A DNA stretch of 59,653 nucleotides from Neisseria lactamica NS19 (GTDB taxonomy: Bacteria; Pseudomonadota; Gammaproteobacteria; Burkholderiales; Neisseriaceae), in contig AEPI01000066.1 in the NCBI GenBank assembly GCA_000193795.2, positions 1-59,653 on the forward strand. The letters run 5' to 3'. Below are positions 42,732 to 50,682 of the stretch, one piece after another. The number at the start of each line of letters is the position of its first letter. The stretch's first letter is position 1. The notes beneath the pieces were generated by a model. It was not told where the DNA came from and did no database searches. It saw only the letters and a list, made by a program, of their open reading frames with translations. A program made the translations under genes and the position numbers.

Positions 42732-43661
42732 TCACCCCATATACCCGGCCGCCCGCTTCAGGCGGCATTTTGTCCCAAATGTATCAAAATCATGCCGCCG
42801 GCTGCCGCCGCACAACCCACCGCCAAAGAAATATGCAGCGGCTCCCCCAAAAAACCAGACCGAACACAACATACCGAAAATCGGTACCAATGTTACATAA
42901 ACAGACGCACCTCCCGCCCCCAATACTTTCACGCCTTCAAAATACCACGCATACGCCAAAACAGTCGCACCGACCGCCAACCACAGCAATGCAAACCGGC
43001 CGCGCCCATCCATGACCGCTACCGCCCCAAGCGGCAAACCTTCCGCAAACCATGCCACGGCGGACAACATCAGCGCACCGGACATCGACGTAACCGTGGC
43101 AACCGTCAGTGCATCAATCCCGCGTAAAACCTTGCGTCCTATCAACGTATAAGCTGACCAGCAAACCACGCATCCGAAAATCAGCCATTCCCCGGGCTTC
43201 AACCCGTCCGCCGGCACCGCTGCCGGATTACCCTGCGTAACCTCAGTTACCGCACCGCCGACGGTCAGCAACATACCCGTCAGGATTTTCATATTCAAAT
43301 ATTCCCCAAACAACCATACCGCCAACAGCAGCGTCAACACAGGGTTCACGCTCATGACGACCGCGGCTTTGCCGGCCGGCATCTGCTGCAGACCCAACAT
43401 GAAGAATACGGCATACCCGCACACGCCGAACAAGGCGGCAACCGCCAAACCCAGCCATTGCCGCGACGACAAAGCCGACAAAGCCGCAAACCTGCTGCGC
43501 GCAAACAACCAACCCGACAACAAAACCGAAGCCAGCAGAAACCTGACCGCCCCGCCCGTCAACGGCGGCAGGGACTGCCCCAATATCCTGCCCATAGGCC
43601 AAGACGCACCCCATAATACCGCCATACCCAGCAGCTTCACATGAATCAGATAAGTCCTCAT
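42732..43661 (-). CDS. EamA/DMT superfamily transporter with C-terminal frameshift
   Basis: Drug/metabolite transporter of the inner membrane, ten predicted helices in two EamA repeats (MAVLWGASWPMGR near 13-25; CVVCWSAYTLIGRKVL near 160-175). I start at MRTYLIHVKLLG. At 42844-42854 a run T6G5 (minus strand) shifts the frame at about residue 269; with one T fewer it would continue GEPLHISLAVG and end ILIHLGQNAA with stop at 42758-42760, giving 300 residues and completing helix 10. As it stands the frame runs on to 42732 with GC-rich nonsense. The tract may be a phase-variable switch or a simple mutation. Substrate unknown. Confidence 0.8.
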   Translation of the reverse strand: MRTYLIHVKLLGMAVLWGASWPMGRILGQSLPPLTGGAVRFLLASVLLSGWLFARSRFAALSALSSRQWLGLAVAALFGVCGYAVFFMLGLQQMPAGKAAVVMSVNPVLTLLLAVWLFGEYLNMKILTGMLLTVGGAVTEVTQGNPAAVPADGLKPGEWLIFGCVVCWSAYTLIGRKVLRGIDALTVATVTSMSGALMLSAVAWFAEGLPLGAVAVMDGRGRFALLWLAVGATVLAYAWYFEGVKVLGAGGASVYVTLVPIFGMLCSVWFFGGAAAYFFGGGLCGGSRRHDFDTFGTKCRLKRAAGYMG

Positions 43662-43899
43662 ACAGTATCCAACCGTAAAAATACCAAACCGACGGATAAG
43701 ACCGAACAAAACAGCATTATCAAGCCCCGCCGTTTTCGGTTACAATGTCCGCATCAAACCGATATTGTAAACATATTCACATTTAAATGCCGAACAAGAT
43801 GTCCATACGGCTTGCCGGATTACCCCGAATCGGAAGGAACACCTTCCCAAAAATCCGGTCCGTATCCTCAAAACCGGTTGCACCGTTCAAGGAAACCCG

Positions 43900-44685
43900 A
43901 TGAAAGAACACAAAGCCCGCAAGCGTTTCGGGCAGAACTTTTTACAAGACACGCGGATTATCGGCGACATCGTCAACGCCGTGCACCCGCAGGCGGATGA
44001 TGTCGTGATTGAAATCGGGCCCGGTTTGGCGGCGATTACCGAACCTTTGGCGAAAAAACTGAACCGCCTGCACGTTATCGAAATCGACCGCGACATCGTA
44101 TGCCGTCTGAAAACGCTGCCGTTTGCGGATAAGCTGGTGATTCACGAAGGCGATGTATTGCAGTTTGATTTCAACGGCATCTCAGGCAAAAAGAAAATCG
44201 TCGGCAACCTGCCGTATAACATTTCTACGCCGCTTTTGTTCAAACTGGCGGAGGTGGCGGACGATGTCGTCGATATGCACTTTATGTTGCAAAAAGAAGT
44301 GGTCGAACGTATGGTTGCCGCACCGAAAAGCAATGACTACGGCCGCTTGGGCGTGATGCTGCAATATTTTTTCGATATGGAGCTGCTGATCGACGTGCCG
44401 CCCGAATCGTTCGATCCCGCGCCGAAAGTCGATTCCGCCGTCGTCCGTATGATTCCGGTGAAACACCGTATCGGCAAGGCGGACGATTTCGAGCATTTCG
44501 CCAAACTGGTGAAACTCGCCTTCCACCAACGCCGCAAAACCATACGCAACAATCTGAAAGAGCTTGCCGGCGACGAGGATTTACAGGCAGTCGGCATCAA
44601 TCCGCAAGACCGCGCCGAACACATCGCGCCGGAAAAATACGTGGCGTTGAGCAATTATCTGACCGGGAAAGCCGATGCCGTCTGA
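43900..44685 (+). CDS. rsmA: 16S rRNA dimethyladenosine transferase RsmA (KsgA)
   Basis: Dimethylates two adjacent adenosines near the 3' end of 16S rRNA. KHKARKRFGQNFL-like EHKARKRFGQNFLQD starts it; motif I VIEIGPGLAAITE near 36-48, motif IV GNLPYNISTPLLF near 105-117, and FHQRRKTIRNNL near 210-221 all fit. 261 residues. Its stop is provided by an uptake sequence (GCCGTCTGA), so its C-terminus ends ADAV. Confidence 0.96.
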   Translation: MKEHKARKRFGQNFLQDTRIIGDIVNAVHPQADDVVIEIGPGLAAITEPLAKKLNRLHVIEIDRDIVCRLKTLPFADKLVIHEGDVLQFDFNGISGKKKIVGNLPYNISTPLLFKLAEVADDVVDMHFMLQKEVVERMVAAPKSNDYGRLGVMLQYFFDMELLIDVPPESFDPAPKVDSAVVRMIPVKHRIGKADDFEHFAKLVKLAFHQRRKTIRNNLKELAGDEDLQAVGINPQDRAEHIAPEKYVALSNYLTGKADAV

Positions 44686-44693
44686 AAGAAAGG

Positions 44694-44800
44694 GCGGCAA
44701 TAGAAGACGACCTGCAAAAAACCGAATGTTTAATCCGCGAAATCAACTGCCTGCATGCACAATATCCGCAGGATTATTTTGAAACCGGCAAAGTGAAAGA
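44694..44800 (+). pseudogene. orphan coding fragment before the lipoprotein gene
   Basis: A frame without start codon reads RAAIEDDLQKTECLIREINC then LHAQYPQDYFETGKVKE and a TAA at about 44801. It looks like the C-terminus of an alpha-helical protein. I cannot name it. It is followed at once by a dead copy of the lipoprotein signal sequence. Confidence 0.35.
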
Positions 44801-44845
44801 ATAAAATACATAACCGTATTCCTGACTTTTCTTCCAACTGCCTGA
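44801..44845 (+). pseudogene. dead duplicate of the downstream lipoprotein signal sequence
   Basis: Fifteen codons match the first fifteen of the lipoprotein gene 56 bp downstream (44857). The start is ATA instead of ATG, and the lipobox Cys codon TGC has become the stop TGA. Nine residues are identical (KY-V-LTFL-TA). It is a relic of a partial tandem duplication of the 5' end of the gene. Confidence 0.6.
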
Positions 44846-44856
44846 GGGAATAAACC

Positions 44857-45312
44857 ATGAAATACACAGCCGTACTCCTGACTTTCCTTTTAACTGCCTG
44901 CATGAACCCGAACGATGCGTTTTTCCAAAACCGGCCTTATAAAATGCTGACGGCAAAATTGAACGGTTCAAATGCCATTTTCCATTACGGTTATCCCCAA
45001 AAGCCCAATCATGATTTATTTGTTGAACAAGTCCGCATGCCGGACGCGTACAGGGTTTCATTTGAGCGGGATTGGATAGCGAAGGAGCAAGGCTACCGCA
45101 AAAACGATTGCATACTGGAAAAAGCGCAAAGCGGTGATGTAACGTACTACACCTGCGATGCGGAAAAAGGATTCAACGGCATACGTTTCGTCATATATGT
45201 AGTGAATATGAAAAACGACAAAGGCTACGTCAAAGTTTACCGGAGCATGAATAAGCCGAATCAAGAAGAGTTAAGCAAATTGGTTGCCGATTTGAATAAG
45301 TTTTACCCTTAA
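44857..45312 (+). CDS. uncharacterised small lipoprotein
   Basis: Lipoprotein of 151 residues with signal MKYTAVLLTFLLTAC (lipobox LTAC, Cys15). The mature part is soluble, with CILEKAQSGDVTYYTCDAEKG, two further cysteines that could form a disulphide in the periplasm. I do not know its family. It lies in the gap between rsmA and the ABC ATPase with its own AGGGA ribosome site. A dead duplicate of its first 15 codons lies 56 bp upstream. Confidence 0.75.
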   Translation: MKYTAVLLTFLLTACMNPNDAFFQNRPYKMLTAKLNGSNAIFHYGYPQKPNHDLFVEQVRMPDAYRVSFERDWIAKEQGYRKNDCILEKAQSGDVTYYTCDAEKGFNGIRFVIYVVNMKNDKGYVKVYRSMNKPNQEELSKLVADLNKFYP

Positions 45313-45353
45313 TCGATGAGACGGATTCAGACTGCCTGAAAAGAATGGACACT

Positions 45354-46082
45354 ATGATCAAATTCAAAAACGTACACAAACATTTCAAAGACCTGCACGT
45401 CATCAACGGCGTGAACTTGGAAATCAAAAAAGGCGAAGTGGTCGTCGTCTGCGGGCCTTCGGGCAGCGGCAAATCCACACTCATCCGCACCGTCAACCAA
45501 CTCGAAAGCATTGAAAGCGGCGAGATTTGGGTAGACGGCGTCAACGTTGCCGACCCCAAAACCGATTTGAACAAAATCCGCGAAGAAGTCGGCTTTGTAT
45601 TTCAAAGTTTCAACCTCTACCCGCACCTGACCGTATTGGAAAACATCACCCTCGCACCGATGAAGGTCAAAGGTCAAAATGCGGAACAGGCGGAGAAAAA
45701 AGCGATGGAGCTTTTGGAACGCGTCGGACTGGCACACAAAAAAGACGCTTTCCCGTCCCAACTTTCCGGCGGCCAGCAGCAACGCGTGGCGATTGCGCGC
45801 GGGTTGGCGATGGAACCGCGCGTGATGTTGTTTGACGAACCGACCTCCGCACTCGACCCCGAAATGGTCGGCGAGGTATTAAAAGTCATGAAAGACTTGG
45901 CGGAAAGCGGGATGACGATGATGTGCGTAACCCACGAAATGGGTTTCGCCCGCGAAGTCGCCGACCGGGTGCTTTTTGTCGATAAAGGGCAAATCCTCGA
46001 AGACGAAACGCCCGAAGCGTTTTTTACCGACCCGAAACACGAACGCGCCAAACAATTCCTGCAGCAGGTCATGACCCACTGA
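45354..46082 (+). CDS. polar amino acid ABC transporter ATP-binding protein
   Basis: ATPase subunit of the GlnQ/GltL type, 242 residues from MIKFKNV. Walker A GPSGSGKST near 34-42, Q-loop GFVFQSFNL, signature LSGGQQQRVAIARGLA near 134-149, Walker B MLFDEPTSALDPE and H-loop VTHEMGFA are all intact. An in-frame ATG lies 9 bp upstream, with no clear ribosome site to choose between the two. No permease or binding-protein gene is adjacent, so its partners must be elsewhere; glutamate or a related amino acid is the likely substrate from the subfamily. Confidence 0.9.
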   Translation: MIKFKNVHKHFKDLHVINGVNLEIKKGEVVVVCGPSGSGKSTLIRTVNQLESIESGEIWVDGVNVADPKTDLNKIREEVGFVFQSFNLYPHLTVLENITLAPMKVKGQNAEQAEKKAMELLERVGLAHKKDAFPSQLSGGQQQRVAIARGLAMEPRVMLFDEPTSALDPEMVGEVLKVMKDLAESGMTMMCVTHEMGFAREVADRVLFVDKGQILEDETPEAFFTDPKHERAKQFLQQVMTH

Positions 46083-46150
46083 TACCGTACCGCCCGGAGA
46101 AAAGTCGTTCAGACGGCATTGCCCCGCCGTTACCACCGAGAAAGCACACC

Positions 46151-46510
46151 ATGTATTTTGTTGACCGTACCGCAGTCGTCCTCAAGCCGACCGCCCGTTT
46201 TTTAGAATGGCTCAAGTCTGCCGATGAAAATATGCCCGATCTGACTGTCGAACAGATCCGCCTCAACTGCTCCGTCTTCCTCGTACCGCAATTTGACGAG
46301 CCGGAAGCCGTGATTGCCTATTTCGACGAACGTTACCGCCGGATTTTTGAGGCGGAGCTGGCAGCTTGGGACATCGATAAGGACAAATGGCCGCAAGACA
46401 TGAGCCTGAAGGCGTTTTGGGAGTTTTTCGATACCGAAATCCACGATATGGTGTTGGATATGGAAGAAGCGGAATTGCACATTACCCCCGTGTCCGACAA
46501 TATGATGTAA
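46151..46510 (+). CDS. conserved hypothetical acidic protein
   Basis: A 119-residue protein with no membrane segment and no motif I recognise. YFVDRTAVVLKPTARFLEWL at the N-terminus and WPQDMSLKAFWEFFDTEIHDMVLDME near 83-108 look well folded and helical; codon use is chromosomal. It is followed 4 bp later by the GTG of the next gene, so the two are an operon with folC after them. Confidence 0.7.
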   Translation: MYFVDRTAVVLKPTARFLEWLKSADENMPDLTVEQIRLNCSVFLVPQFDEPEAVIAYFDERYRRIFEAELAAWDIDKDKWPQDMSLKAFWEFFDTEIHDMVLDMEEAELHITPVSDNMM

Positions 46511-46514
46511 AGCC

Positions 46515-46961
46515 GTGCGCGCCTTTCAGACGGCATTAAAGCCGTCCCGCATTCTGAACATCCTGACCGTATCGCTCCACTCGGCTTCCATTGCCGTCTG
46601 CCTGACTTGGTTTTACGGCCGGATGATGTGGTTCGGACTTGCCGCGCTGCTTGCAAGTTTCATCCATTCGCTGCGGATAACAAACCTGAAAAACCGCCGC
46701 GCCGTTACCGCCGTCATTATCGACCGCGACGGACGGGCGGAAATCGTATCCGGCAAAGAAAAAACAGCAAAGGCGGCGGCACTGGCGGGCAGCAGTATGG
46801 TTACGCCTTATGCCTTATTCTTACAATGGGACACCGGCGGCAAAACCGTCCGTCACTGCATCACCCCCGATATGGCGGACCCGGAATCCTACCGCAGGCT
46901 GAAAGTCTGGGTACTTTGGCGGCAGCCGGGAAAAAACGCCGAAACCGATACGCCAAACTGA
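46515..46961 (+). CDS. YgfX-like small membrane protein
   Basis: A 148-residue protein with two membrane segments (about 20-50) and a basic soluble tail. The pattern (L-x-PSR-x3-L-x5-H near the N-terminus, a hairpin, then DRDGRAEIVSGKE and a WVLWRQ end) resembles YgfX of E. coli, an inner-membrane protein reported to act on cytoskeletal proteins; the match is by pattern only. The start is GTG, and codons 4-8 (FQTAL) are an uptake sequence in reverse. Coupled to the gene before it. Confidence 0.6.
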   Translation: MRAFQTALKPSRILNILTVSLHSASIAVCLTWFYGRMMWFGLAALLASFIHSLRITNLKNRRAVTAVIIDRDGRAEIVSGKEKTAKAAALAGSSMVTPYALFLQWDTGGKTVRHCITPDMADPESYRRLKVWVLWRQPGKNAETDTPN

Positions 46962-46992
46962 TTTCAGACGGCATTTGAAAACGGAACACTCA

Positions 46993-48267
46993 ATGAAAAC
47001 ACTGCAAGACTGGCTCTCCCATTTGGAAACCGCCCACAGCGGCGGCTTAATCGATATGGGCTTGGAACGCGTAGGCGAAGTGAAAAAACGCATGGAACTC
47101 GAGCCGCAATGCCCTGTCGTCGTGGTCGCGGGAACAAACGGCAAAGGTTCGGTCTGCGCCTATCTGACGCAGATTTACAAACAGGCAGGCTTCAAAGTCG
47201 GTACGCTGACCAGCCCGCATTTATTGCGTTACAACGAACGCATCGCCGTCAACGCCGAACCCGTTTCGGACGATACGATTATTGCCTCTTTCGAGCGCAT
47301 CGAAACCGCGCGCGGAGAAATATCACTAACTTATTTTGAATTCAATGCCTTGGCGGCGGTCGATATCTTCATACGCGAACAAGTCGATGTGATGATATTG
47401 GAAGTCGGCTTGGGCGGACGCTTGGACGCGGTTAATGTGTTCGACGGCGATTGCGCGGTGGTTACTAGTGTGGATTTGGACCATCAGGCGTTTTTGGGCG
47501 ATACGGTCGAACAGGTCGGTTTTGAAAAAGCGGGCGTATTCCGTAGCGGCAAACCCGCCATCTGCGGACAAAACCCCGCGCCCGAATCGTTGGTCGCACA
47601 CGCCGAAGCCATAGGCGCGAAACTGCTGATGGTACAGCGCGATTTCGAGTTTCACGCGATGGAAAACATCCAATGGAACTACCGCTTCCAGCCGCAGCAT
47701 TCAGACGGCCCCGCACGCAACCGCAATGCCCTGCCCTTCCCCGCATTGCGCGGCGCATACCAGCTTTCCAACGCCGCCTGCGCGCTGACCGTGTTGGAAT
47801 GCTTGAACGGCAAACTGCCGGCGGACATCGGCGCCATCAAGCGCGGATTATTGCTGGTCGAAAACCCCGGACGCTTCCAAGTCCTGCCCGGCCGTCCGCT
47901 GACCGTGTTGGATGTCGGACACAATCCCCACGCCGCCCGCGCCCTGCGCCGCAGCCTGATGAATCTGGCGTTTGCGCAAAAGCGCACCGCCGTGTTCAGT
48001 ATGCTGTCCGACAAAGACATAGACGGCGTGTTGGAAATTGTCAAAGACCAGTTTGACGAATGGTATATCGCACCTTTGGACGTGCCGCGCGGAATGACGC
48101 TCGATAGCCTGCAAGACAAACTGCACGAACACGGCATCGAAAACATACAGACATTCGCCGCCGTCCGCGAAGCCTACCGGGCGGCAGCCTCAAAAGCGGG
48201 CGAAAACGACAGAATCGTCGTATTCGGCTCATTTCATACCGTTGCCGACGTGATGTCGGTACTGTAA
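46993..48267 (+). CDS. folC: folylpolyglutamate / dihydrofolate synthase
   Basis: Adds glutamates to folates and makes dihydrofolate. MKTLQDWLSHLETAHSGG, P-loop VVVVAGTNGKGSVCAYL near 38-54, TSPHLLRYNERI near 68-79 and LDVGHNPHAARAL near 307-319 identify it. The frame is open to a TTG 18 bp upstream, but ATG 46993 has the better context. 424 residues. It is the first of folC-SPOR-cvpA, genes that lie together in many bacteria before purF. Confidence 0.96.
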   Translation: MKTLQDWLSHLETAHSGGLIDMGLERVGEVKKRMELEPQCPVVVVAGTNGKGSVCAYLTQIYKQAGFKVGTLTSPHLLRYNERIAVNAEPVSDDTIIASFERIETARGEISLTYFEFNALAAVDIFIREQVDVMILEVGLGGRLDAVNVFDGDCAVVTSVDLDHQAFLGDTVEQVGFEKAGVFRSGKPAICGQNPAPESLVAHAEAIGAKLLMVQRDFEFHAMENIQWNYRFQPQHSDGPARNRNALPFPALRGAYQLSNAACALTVLECLNGKLPADIGAIKRGLLLVENPGRFQVLPGRPLTVLDVGHNPHAARALRRSLMNLAFAQKRTAVFSMLSDKDIDGVLEIVKDQFDEWYIAPLDVPRGMTLDSLQDKLHEHGIENIQTFAAVREAYRAAASKAGENDRIVVFGSFHTVADVMSVL

Positions 48268-48279
48268 AAGGAAACTTCT

Positions 48280-49308
48280 ATGTCCGAAAACAAACAAAAC
48301 GAAGTCCTGACCGGTTACGAACAACTCAAACGGCGCAACCGCCGCCGCCTCGTAACGGCAAGCTGCCTGGTTGCCGCCTCCTGCATCCTGCTGGCGGCCG
48401 CCCTCAGCTCCGATCCCGCCGACAGCAACCCTGCCCCGCAGGCCGGCGAAACCGGCGCAACGGAAAACCAAACGGCAAACGCGGCACAAGCCCCGGCTTT
48501 GAAATCCGCCGCCGGAAACGGGGAAACCGCCGCCGGCAAACCGCAGGACGCGGCAGGCGGGGGCAAACCCGCCGACGACGGCGGAATCAGCGAACCCGAA
48601 GACATCGGCGCACCGCTGGTCATCATCAACAACCGGCTCGACGACAGCAATATAAAAGGTTTGGAGGCATCCGCAAAACCGCAACCGCAAGAAACCGCCG
48701 CAACCGCACAGGCGGAGGCAAAACAAGGCACAGCCGAAAAAGCGCAGGCAACGGTTAACAACAAAGATACGGTTGAAAAACCGAAACCTGCCGCCGAACC
48801 CAAACCGCAAAAAACAGAGCGTGCAACTGAATCCAAACCCAAAACCAAAGAACCGGCACAAAAAACCGCCGACAAAGTCTCCGAGAAGCCCAAAACCTTA
48901 CCCGAAAAAAGCAAATCAGACTCAACCAAATCAGACAAAGCAGTAAAAGAACCGAAAAAATCCGATAAGGCAGAAAGCAAAAAACCGGCTGAAAAAGACG
49001 GTTCGGACGGCAAAAAACACGAAACGGCGCAAAAAACCGACAAGGCGGACAAGACCAAAACCGCCGAGAAGGAAAAATCCGGCAAAAAAGCCGCCATTCA
49101 GGCAGGTTATGCCGAAAAAGAACGCGCCTTGAGCCTCCAGCGCAAAATGAAGGCGGCGGGCATCGATTCGACCATTACCGAAATTATGACCGACAACGGC
49201 AAAGTTTACCGCGTCAAATCAAGCAACTATAAAAACGCAAGGGATGCCGAACGCGATTTGAACAAATTGCGCGTACACGGTATCGCCGGCCAGGTAACGA
49301 ATGAATAG
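48280..49308 (+). CDS. SPOR-domain cell-envelope protein (DedD/Tpc-like)
   Basis: A 342-residue protein with a short cytoplasmic N-terminus, one membrane segment (about 22-42: RLVTASCLVAASCILLAA), a long low-complexity periplasmic linker rich in A, K, P and E (about 45-260; many KPK, EK and DK repeats), and a C-terminal SPOR domain (about 265-340: QAGYAEKERALSLQRKMKAAG, VYRVKSSNYKNARDAE). SPOR domains bind denuded glycan strands at the septum. The gene matches the folC-dedD-cvpA order of E. coli. In gonococci the tpc gene, which affects cell separation and transformation, is a likely equivalent. Confidence 0.88.
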   Translation: MSENKQNEVLTGYEQLKRRNRRRLVTASCLVAASCILLAAALSSDPADSNPAPQAGETGATENQTANAAQAPALKSAAGNGETAAGKPQDAAGGGKPADDGGISEPEDIGAPLVIINNRLDDSNIKGLEASAKPQPQETAATAQAEAKQGTAEKAQATVNNKDTVEKPKPAAEPKPQKTERATESKPKTKEPAQKTADKVSEKPKTLPEKSKSDSTKSDKAVKEPKKSDKAESKKPAEKDGSDGKKHETAQKTDKADKTKTAEKEKSGKKAAIQAGYAEKERALSLQRKMKAAGIDSTITEIMTDNGKVYRVKSSNYKNARDAERDLNKLRVHGIAGQVTNE

Positions 49309-49798
49309 CCTCCCCGTTGCCGACCTCCTCGTCTCCGCCGTCATTGCCGCCTGCATCCTCATTTCCGCGATGCGCGGCGTGATTGCGGAAGCCGGTTCGC
49401 TGGCGGCGTGGATTATTGCCTTCTTTTTTGCCAAACTCTTTGCCGCCCCCTTTGCCGACCTTGCCTTCTCCTCATTCCAACCGCGCCTGTTCGCACCGGC
49501 ATTGTCGTTTATTTCATTATTCATCTTTGCCTGCCTGATACAGAAAATACTCCGCCCACTGCTGACACAGGCGGTTTCCGCCGTCGGCTTGGGCTTTGCA
49601 AACCGCATTTTGGGCGGCGTGTTCGGTGCGGCAAAAGGGATATTGATCGTTACCCTGCTGGTTATGCCCGCTTCCAAAACCGACCTCCCCGATACGGAAG
49701 AATGGCGGGATTCCTATACCCTGCCGTTTTTCGTATCGCTTTCCGAAGCGGTGTTAAACCATAGCGGTGGGACGGAAGAAACTTTGGAAGACGATTGA
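49301..49798 (+). CDS. cvpA: CvpA family protein
   Basis: Inner-membrane protein of 165 residues with four membrane segments (about 5-25, 28-46, 60-83, 95-120) and the CvpA pattern VADLLVSAVIAACILISAMRG, RG-to-VIAEAGSLAAWI and LGFANRILGGVFGAAKGILI. It overlaps the SPOR gene by 8 bp. In E. coli it is needed for colicin V production and bile-salt resistance and lies upstream of purF; here an accessory patch and a Correia element separate it from purF. Confidence 0.9.
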   Translation: MNSLPVADLLVSAVIAACILISAMRGVIAEAGSLAAWIIAFFFAKLFAAPFADLAFSSFQPRLFAPALSFISLFIFACLIQKILRPLLTQAVSAVGLGFANRILGGVFGAAKGILIVTLLVMPASKTDLPDTEEWRDSYTLPFFVSLSEAVLNHSGGTEETLEDD

Positions 49799-49872
49799 TT
49801 GCCATACGGACATTTCAGACGGCATCAGGCTGATTCCTGTTTCCGATGCCGCCGCCAAAGACGGGTTTTTGA

Positions 49873-49938
49873 ACATTGCATATATTTTCTGGAGATGTTT
49901 TGCTTGATAATCGAAATCCTATTTTTAGCCCATTATGA
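49873..49938 (+). pseudogene. orphan coding tail overlapping a small gene
   Basis: A frame without start reads LHIFSGDVLLDNRNPIFSPL and stops at TGA 49936-49938, overlapping the ATG of the next gene as ATGA. It is AT-rich and has no relation to cvpA. The arrangement copies the one at 7729-7851. Confidence 0.35.
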
Positions 49939-50144
49939 ACAAGGCAGATACTGAGAGATTGAAACATTTGATGGAAAGGATGAATGACTTCTTTCATCAA
50001 CCATTAAATTTTGAGAAGAAAGAAGAGGTGATGAGCTTTGCAATGGAAATATATCCTGAGATTCAATATTTCTATTACGATCTAATCCCAAGATTATTGG
50101 ATTCTGAACTTTCGGAAGATGTACATAAAAGAGTTATTAAGTAA
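49935..50144 (+). CDS. small AT-rich protein of unknown function
   Basis: Sixty-nine residues, helical and acidic (MNKADTERLKHLMERMNDFF then EVMSFAMEIYPEIQYFYYDL). I do not recognise it. Its start overlaps the stop of an orphan frame, a coupling seen in toxin-immunity pairs. A Correia element begins 12 bp after its stop. Composition differs from cvpA and purF. Could be an immunity protein; inference only. Confidence 0.5.
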   Translation: MNKADTERLKHLMERMNDFFHQPLNFEKKEEVMSFAMEIYPEIQYFYYDLIPRLLDSELSEDVHKRVIK

Positions 50145-50156
50145 GAGAACACAAAA

Positions 50157-50310
50157 TAGTGGATTAACAAAAATCAGGACAAGGCGGCGAAGCCTCAGAC
50201 AGTACAGATAGTACGGAACCGATTCACTTGGTGCTTCAGCACCTTAGAGAATCGTTCTCTTTGAGCTAAGGTAAGGCAACGCCGTACCGGTTTAAAGTTA
50301 ATCCACTATA
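50157..50310. mobile_element. Correia repeat-enclosed element (CREE), copy 2
   Basis: About 154 bp with left end AATAGTGGATTAACAAAAAT and right end TTAATCCACTATA, almost identical inside to copy 1 (29007-29161). The right half differs: GGTTTAAAGTTAATCC where copy 1 has GGTTTTTGTTAATCC. It lies between the small AT-rich gene and a broken gene end. Confidence 0.92.
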
Positions 50311-50464
50311 AAAACGCAACCGCCCAAGATATGCCCCGAGTACCGCGTGCCGCCCTCCCTGATGGGGGAGCGTGCCGACGGCGGCAGACGGTTTGGGTGA
50401 CCCGCACACGGCGGCGGAAGTGTTCCGCTTCAAGCCCTGCGCGCCGGCGGCGGAAAGCGCGTAA
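50311..50464 (+). pseudogene. 3' remnant of a chromosomal gene with G-tract frameshift
   Basis: From the Correia end a frame reads TQPPKICPEYRVPPSLMG to a G5 tract (about 50364-50368). In the next frame it continues GSVPTAADGLGDPHTAAEVF and ends PAAESA with TAA at 50462-50464. One added G would join them. An uptake-sequence terminator follows directly, as after a real gene. The parent gene is not identified. Confidence 0.4.
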
Positions 50465-50467
50465 AAA

Positions 50468-50494
50468 ATGCCGTCTGAAGCCTTCAGACGGCAT
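50468..50494 (+). terminator. inverted uptake-sequence pair after the broken gene
   Basis: ATGCCGTCTGAA (50468-50479) and complement (50483-50494), 3-nt loop, with A and T runs on the two sides. Confidence 0.8.
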
Positions 50495-50682
50495 TTTTGC
50501 GGAATATTCCGTCTGAAATATCTTCACCGGCAGCACACGCCGTCCCGCATAAGCGGTCCGGCTTTATCCGCCATACCGCGCCTGCCCGCCCCTCATCGGG
50601 CATTGTCGACAATTCGGGCAAAAAACCGCCGTTTGATTTATAATTCCGCCTTACCTTTCAACCTCGAATCGGAGAAGACGAT

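Noticed and set aside
42730..42768. MPPEAGG start for the glycosylase-like gene
   Set aside because: It is a one-mismatch uptake sequence overlapping the EamA end; MENNAVG is a better start though not proven.
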